7,488 bases of DNA from NCBI GenBank assembly GCA_900553305.1, contig USDI01000103.1, positions 1-7,488 on the forward strand. The letters run 5' to 3'. Below the pieces are notes generated by a model. The model was not told the origin of the DNA and made no database searches. It saw nothing but the letters and a program-made list of their open reading frames with translations. The DNA comes from an uncultured Lachnospiraceae bacterium. Its GTDB lineage: Bacteria; Bacillota; Clostridia; Lachnospirales; Lachnospiraceae. The translations under genes were made by a program, and so were the position numbers. Below, piece after piece: positions 6,795 through 7,488 of this stretch (positions are counted from its first letter, which is position 1; the number at the start of each line of letters is the position of its first letter).

Positions 6795-7151
6795 ATGTCA
6801 GAAGTAGAATGTTGTGATACCGTAGAAGTGCATGAGGACCTGCTGAAAATCGTGCAGGATACCATGCCGGATGAACAGGAACTGAATGATTTGGCAGATC
6901 TGTTTAAGATCTTTGGTGATTATACCAGAATCCGGATTCTGTTTGTTCTGTTTGAATCAGAGGTATGCGTCTGTGATTTGGCACAGGCCTTGAATATGAC
7001 ACAGTCTGCGATTTCACATCAGTTGAAGATTCTGAAGCAGAGCAGACTGGTGAAGAGCCGCAGAGAAGGCAAGTCGATCTTTTATTCACTGGCGGATGAA
7101 CATGTGGAAACGATCATCGGCAAGGGAAGAGAGCATATCGAAGAGGACTAA
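6795..7151 (+). CDS. cadC: CadC-like ArsR/SmtB metal-sensing repressor
   Basis: A 118-residue winged-helix repressor expected to hold the operon off until Zn, Cd or Pb binds. The recognition helix lies in NMTQSAISHQLKILK (67-81), followed by the wing RREGKSIFYSL (89-99). Both known metal sites of the family are present: the alpha-3 site in SEVCVCDL (C58, C60), and the alpha-5 site D101, H103, H114, E117 with the DxH-x10-HxxE spacing. These residue numbers coincide with those known for staphylococcal pI258 CadC. The N-terminal cysteines that complete the alpha-3N site are C6 and C7 here, against C7 and C11 in CadC. AAAGG (6783-6787) precedes ATG 6795 by seven bases. It is the last gene, 58 bases after the ATPase, so its own level rises on induction. 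It probably binds 4491-4512. Confidence 0.93.
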   Translation: MSEVECCDTVEVHEDLLKIVQDTMPDEQELNDLADLFKIFGDYTRIRILFVLFESEVCVCDLAQALNMTQSAISHQLKILKQSRLVKSRREGKSIFYSLADEHVETIIGKGREHIEED

Positions 7152-7205
7152 AATCAGTAAAAGGATGCAGATATTCTGATTATATTAAAAAGACGGAAAA
7201 ACAAG

Positions 7206-7250
7206 AATGGGAAGTTCAGCAAAAGACGCTTGGACTTCCCATTTTTATTT
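7206..7250 (+). terminator. Rho-independent terminator of the metal operon
   Basis: AATGGGAAGT (7206-7215) and ACTTCCCATT (7234-7243) form a perfect ten-pair stem, extended inside by a wobble, a C-G pair and AGC/GCT around a bulge, with loop AAAAGAC. The tail is TTTTTATTT. A run of A at 7196-7200 gives T on the other strand, so it may also act as a back-up for the convergent tRNA transcript. Confidence 0.88.
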
Positions 7251-7301
7251 CTCATCTTTGGGCGTAGTGAACGTAGTGGAATTGACAATGTTTCTGGAAC
7301 T

Positions 7302-7332
7302 AAAAACCCCGGAAAATCAACATTTTCCGAGG
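7302..7332 (-). terminator. Rho-independent terminator of the tRNA transcript (minus strand)
   Basis: Read on the minus strand, CGGAAAAT and ATTTTCCG (7329-7322 and 7317-7310) close a GTTG loop, with two outer C-G pairs beyond one mismatch. A TTTTT tail follows at 7306-7302. It lies just downstream of tRNA-Gly, after a first six-T run at 7340-7335. Confidence 0.8.
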
Positions 7333-7341
7333 ATAAAAAAG

Positions 7342-7412
7342 AGCGGGTGATGGGAATCGAACCCACGTATCCAGCTTGGAAGGCTGGTGTTCTACCATTG
7401 AACTACACCCGC
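7342..7412 (-). tRNA. tRNA-Gly (anticodon TCC)
   Basis: The minus-strand sequence folds as a full cloverleaf of 71 bases. Acceptor GCGGGTG pairs with CACCCGC and the discriminator is T. The anticodon stem is CCAGC/GCTGG around loop CTTCCAA, giving anticodon TCC. The T arm is GTGGG-TTCGATT-CCCAT. The short length is usual for bacterial tRNA-Gly(TCC). CCA is not encoded, so it must be added after transcription. Confidence 0.96.
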
Positions 7413-7436
7413 AAAAATAAATATGTTTAATTAAAA

Positions 7437-7488
7437 TGCCCAGAACCGGAATCGAACCAGTGACACGAGGATTTTCAGTCCTCTGCTC
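7437..7488 (-). tRNA. tRNA-Phe (anticodon GAA), partial
   Basis: The 3' part of a tRNA on the minus strand, cut by the right edge. The anticodon stem GAGGA/TCCTC encloses CTGAAAA, giving anticodon GAA. The T arm is ACTGG-TTCGATT-CCGGT, followed by acceptor strand TCTGGGC and discriminator A at 7437. CCA is not encoded. It lies 24 bases upstream of tRNA-Gly in the same direction, so the two are probably one transcript from a promoter outside the window. Confidence 0.93.

Noticed and set aside
7270..7281. Short direct repeat (CGTAGTG-like, twice) between the two terminators
   Set aside because: There are only two short copies, with no array, no flanking inverted repeats and no sign of an attachment site at the tRNA end.
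7230..7430. Plus-strand frame of 66 codons across the terminators and tRNA-Gly
   Set aside because: It runs through the 3' arm of one terminator, a second terminator and the complement of a complete tRNA gene, so it is not a protein gene.

Overview
The window looks like a chromosomal segment of a low-to-mid GC Gram-positive anaerobe, most likely a gut clostridium of the Lachnospiraceae type. This is inferred from the mix of genes (cytoplasmic GH51 arabinofuranosidase, clostripain-family lipoprotein, small Cys-rich DUF6171-like protein), from strong AGGAGG-like ribosome sites, and from Gram-positive style hairpin-plus-T terminators. The species cannot be named from the sequence alone.

Layout on the + strand: the last 43 codons of an ABC exporter ATPase (to 134); an intracellular GH51 alpha-L-arabinofuranosidase (215-1726) closed by a terminator; a secreted, lipid-anchored C11 (clostripain) cysteine peptidase (1928-4114), whose 3' end overlaps a small eight-cysteine protein (4098-4367); then a compact metal-efflux operon (about 4454-7250). 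On the - strand at the right edge lie tRNA-Gly(TCC) and a partial tRNA-Phe(GAA), reading towards the operon and ending in their own terminator.

The metal operon is the most coherent system here. A promoter with perfect TTGACA/TATAAT hexamers is followed directly by a 10-2-10 inverted repeat of ArsR/SmtB operator type. Three genes follow in order: a free-standing 72-residue HMA metal-binding protein, a P1B-2 (Zn/Cd/Pb) ATPase that has no metal-binding domain of its own, and a CadC-like repressor that retains both known metal sites of that family. The expected circuit is as follows. The repressor sits on the operator at the start of transcription. Excess Zn, Cd or Pb releases it. The HMA protein then binds metal in the cytoplasm and the ATPase exports it. 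Two intercistronic hairpins (4818-4852 and 6738-6769) may set the ratio of the three products.

No wholly new system is evident. The points most worth checking are the split HMA/ATPase arrangement, the operator and hairpins of the metal operon, the missing self-processing site in the clostripain-like lipoprotein, and the overlapping Cys-rich small protein.
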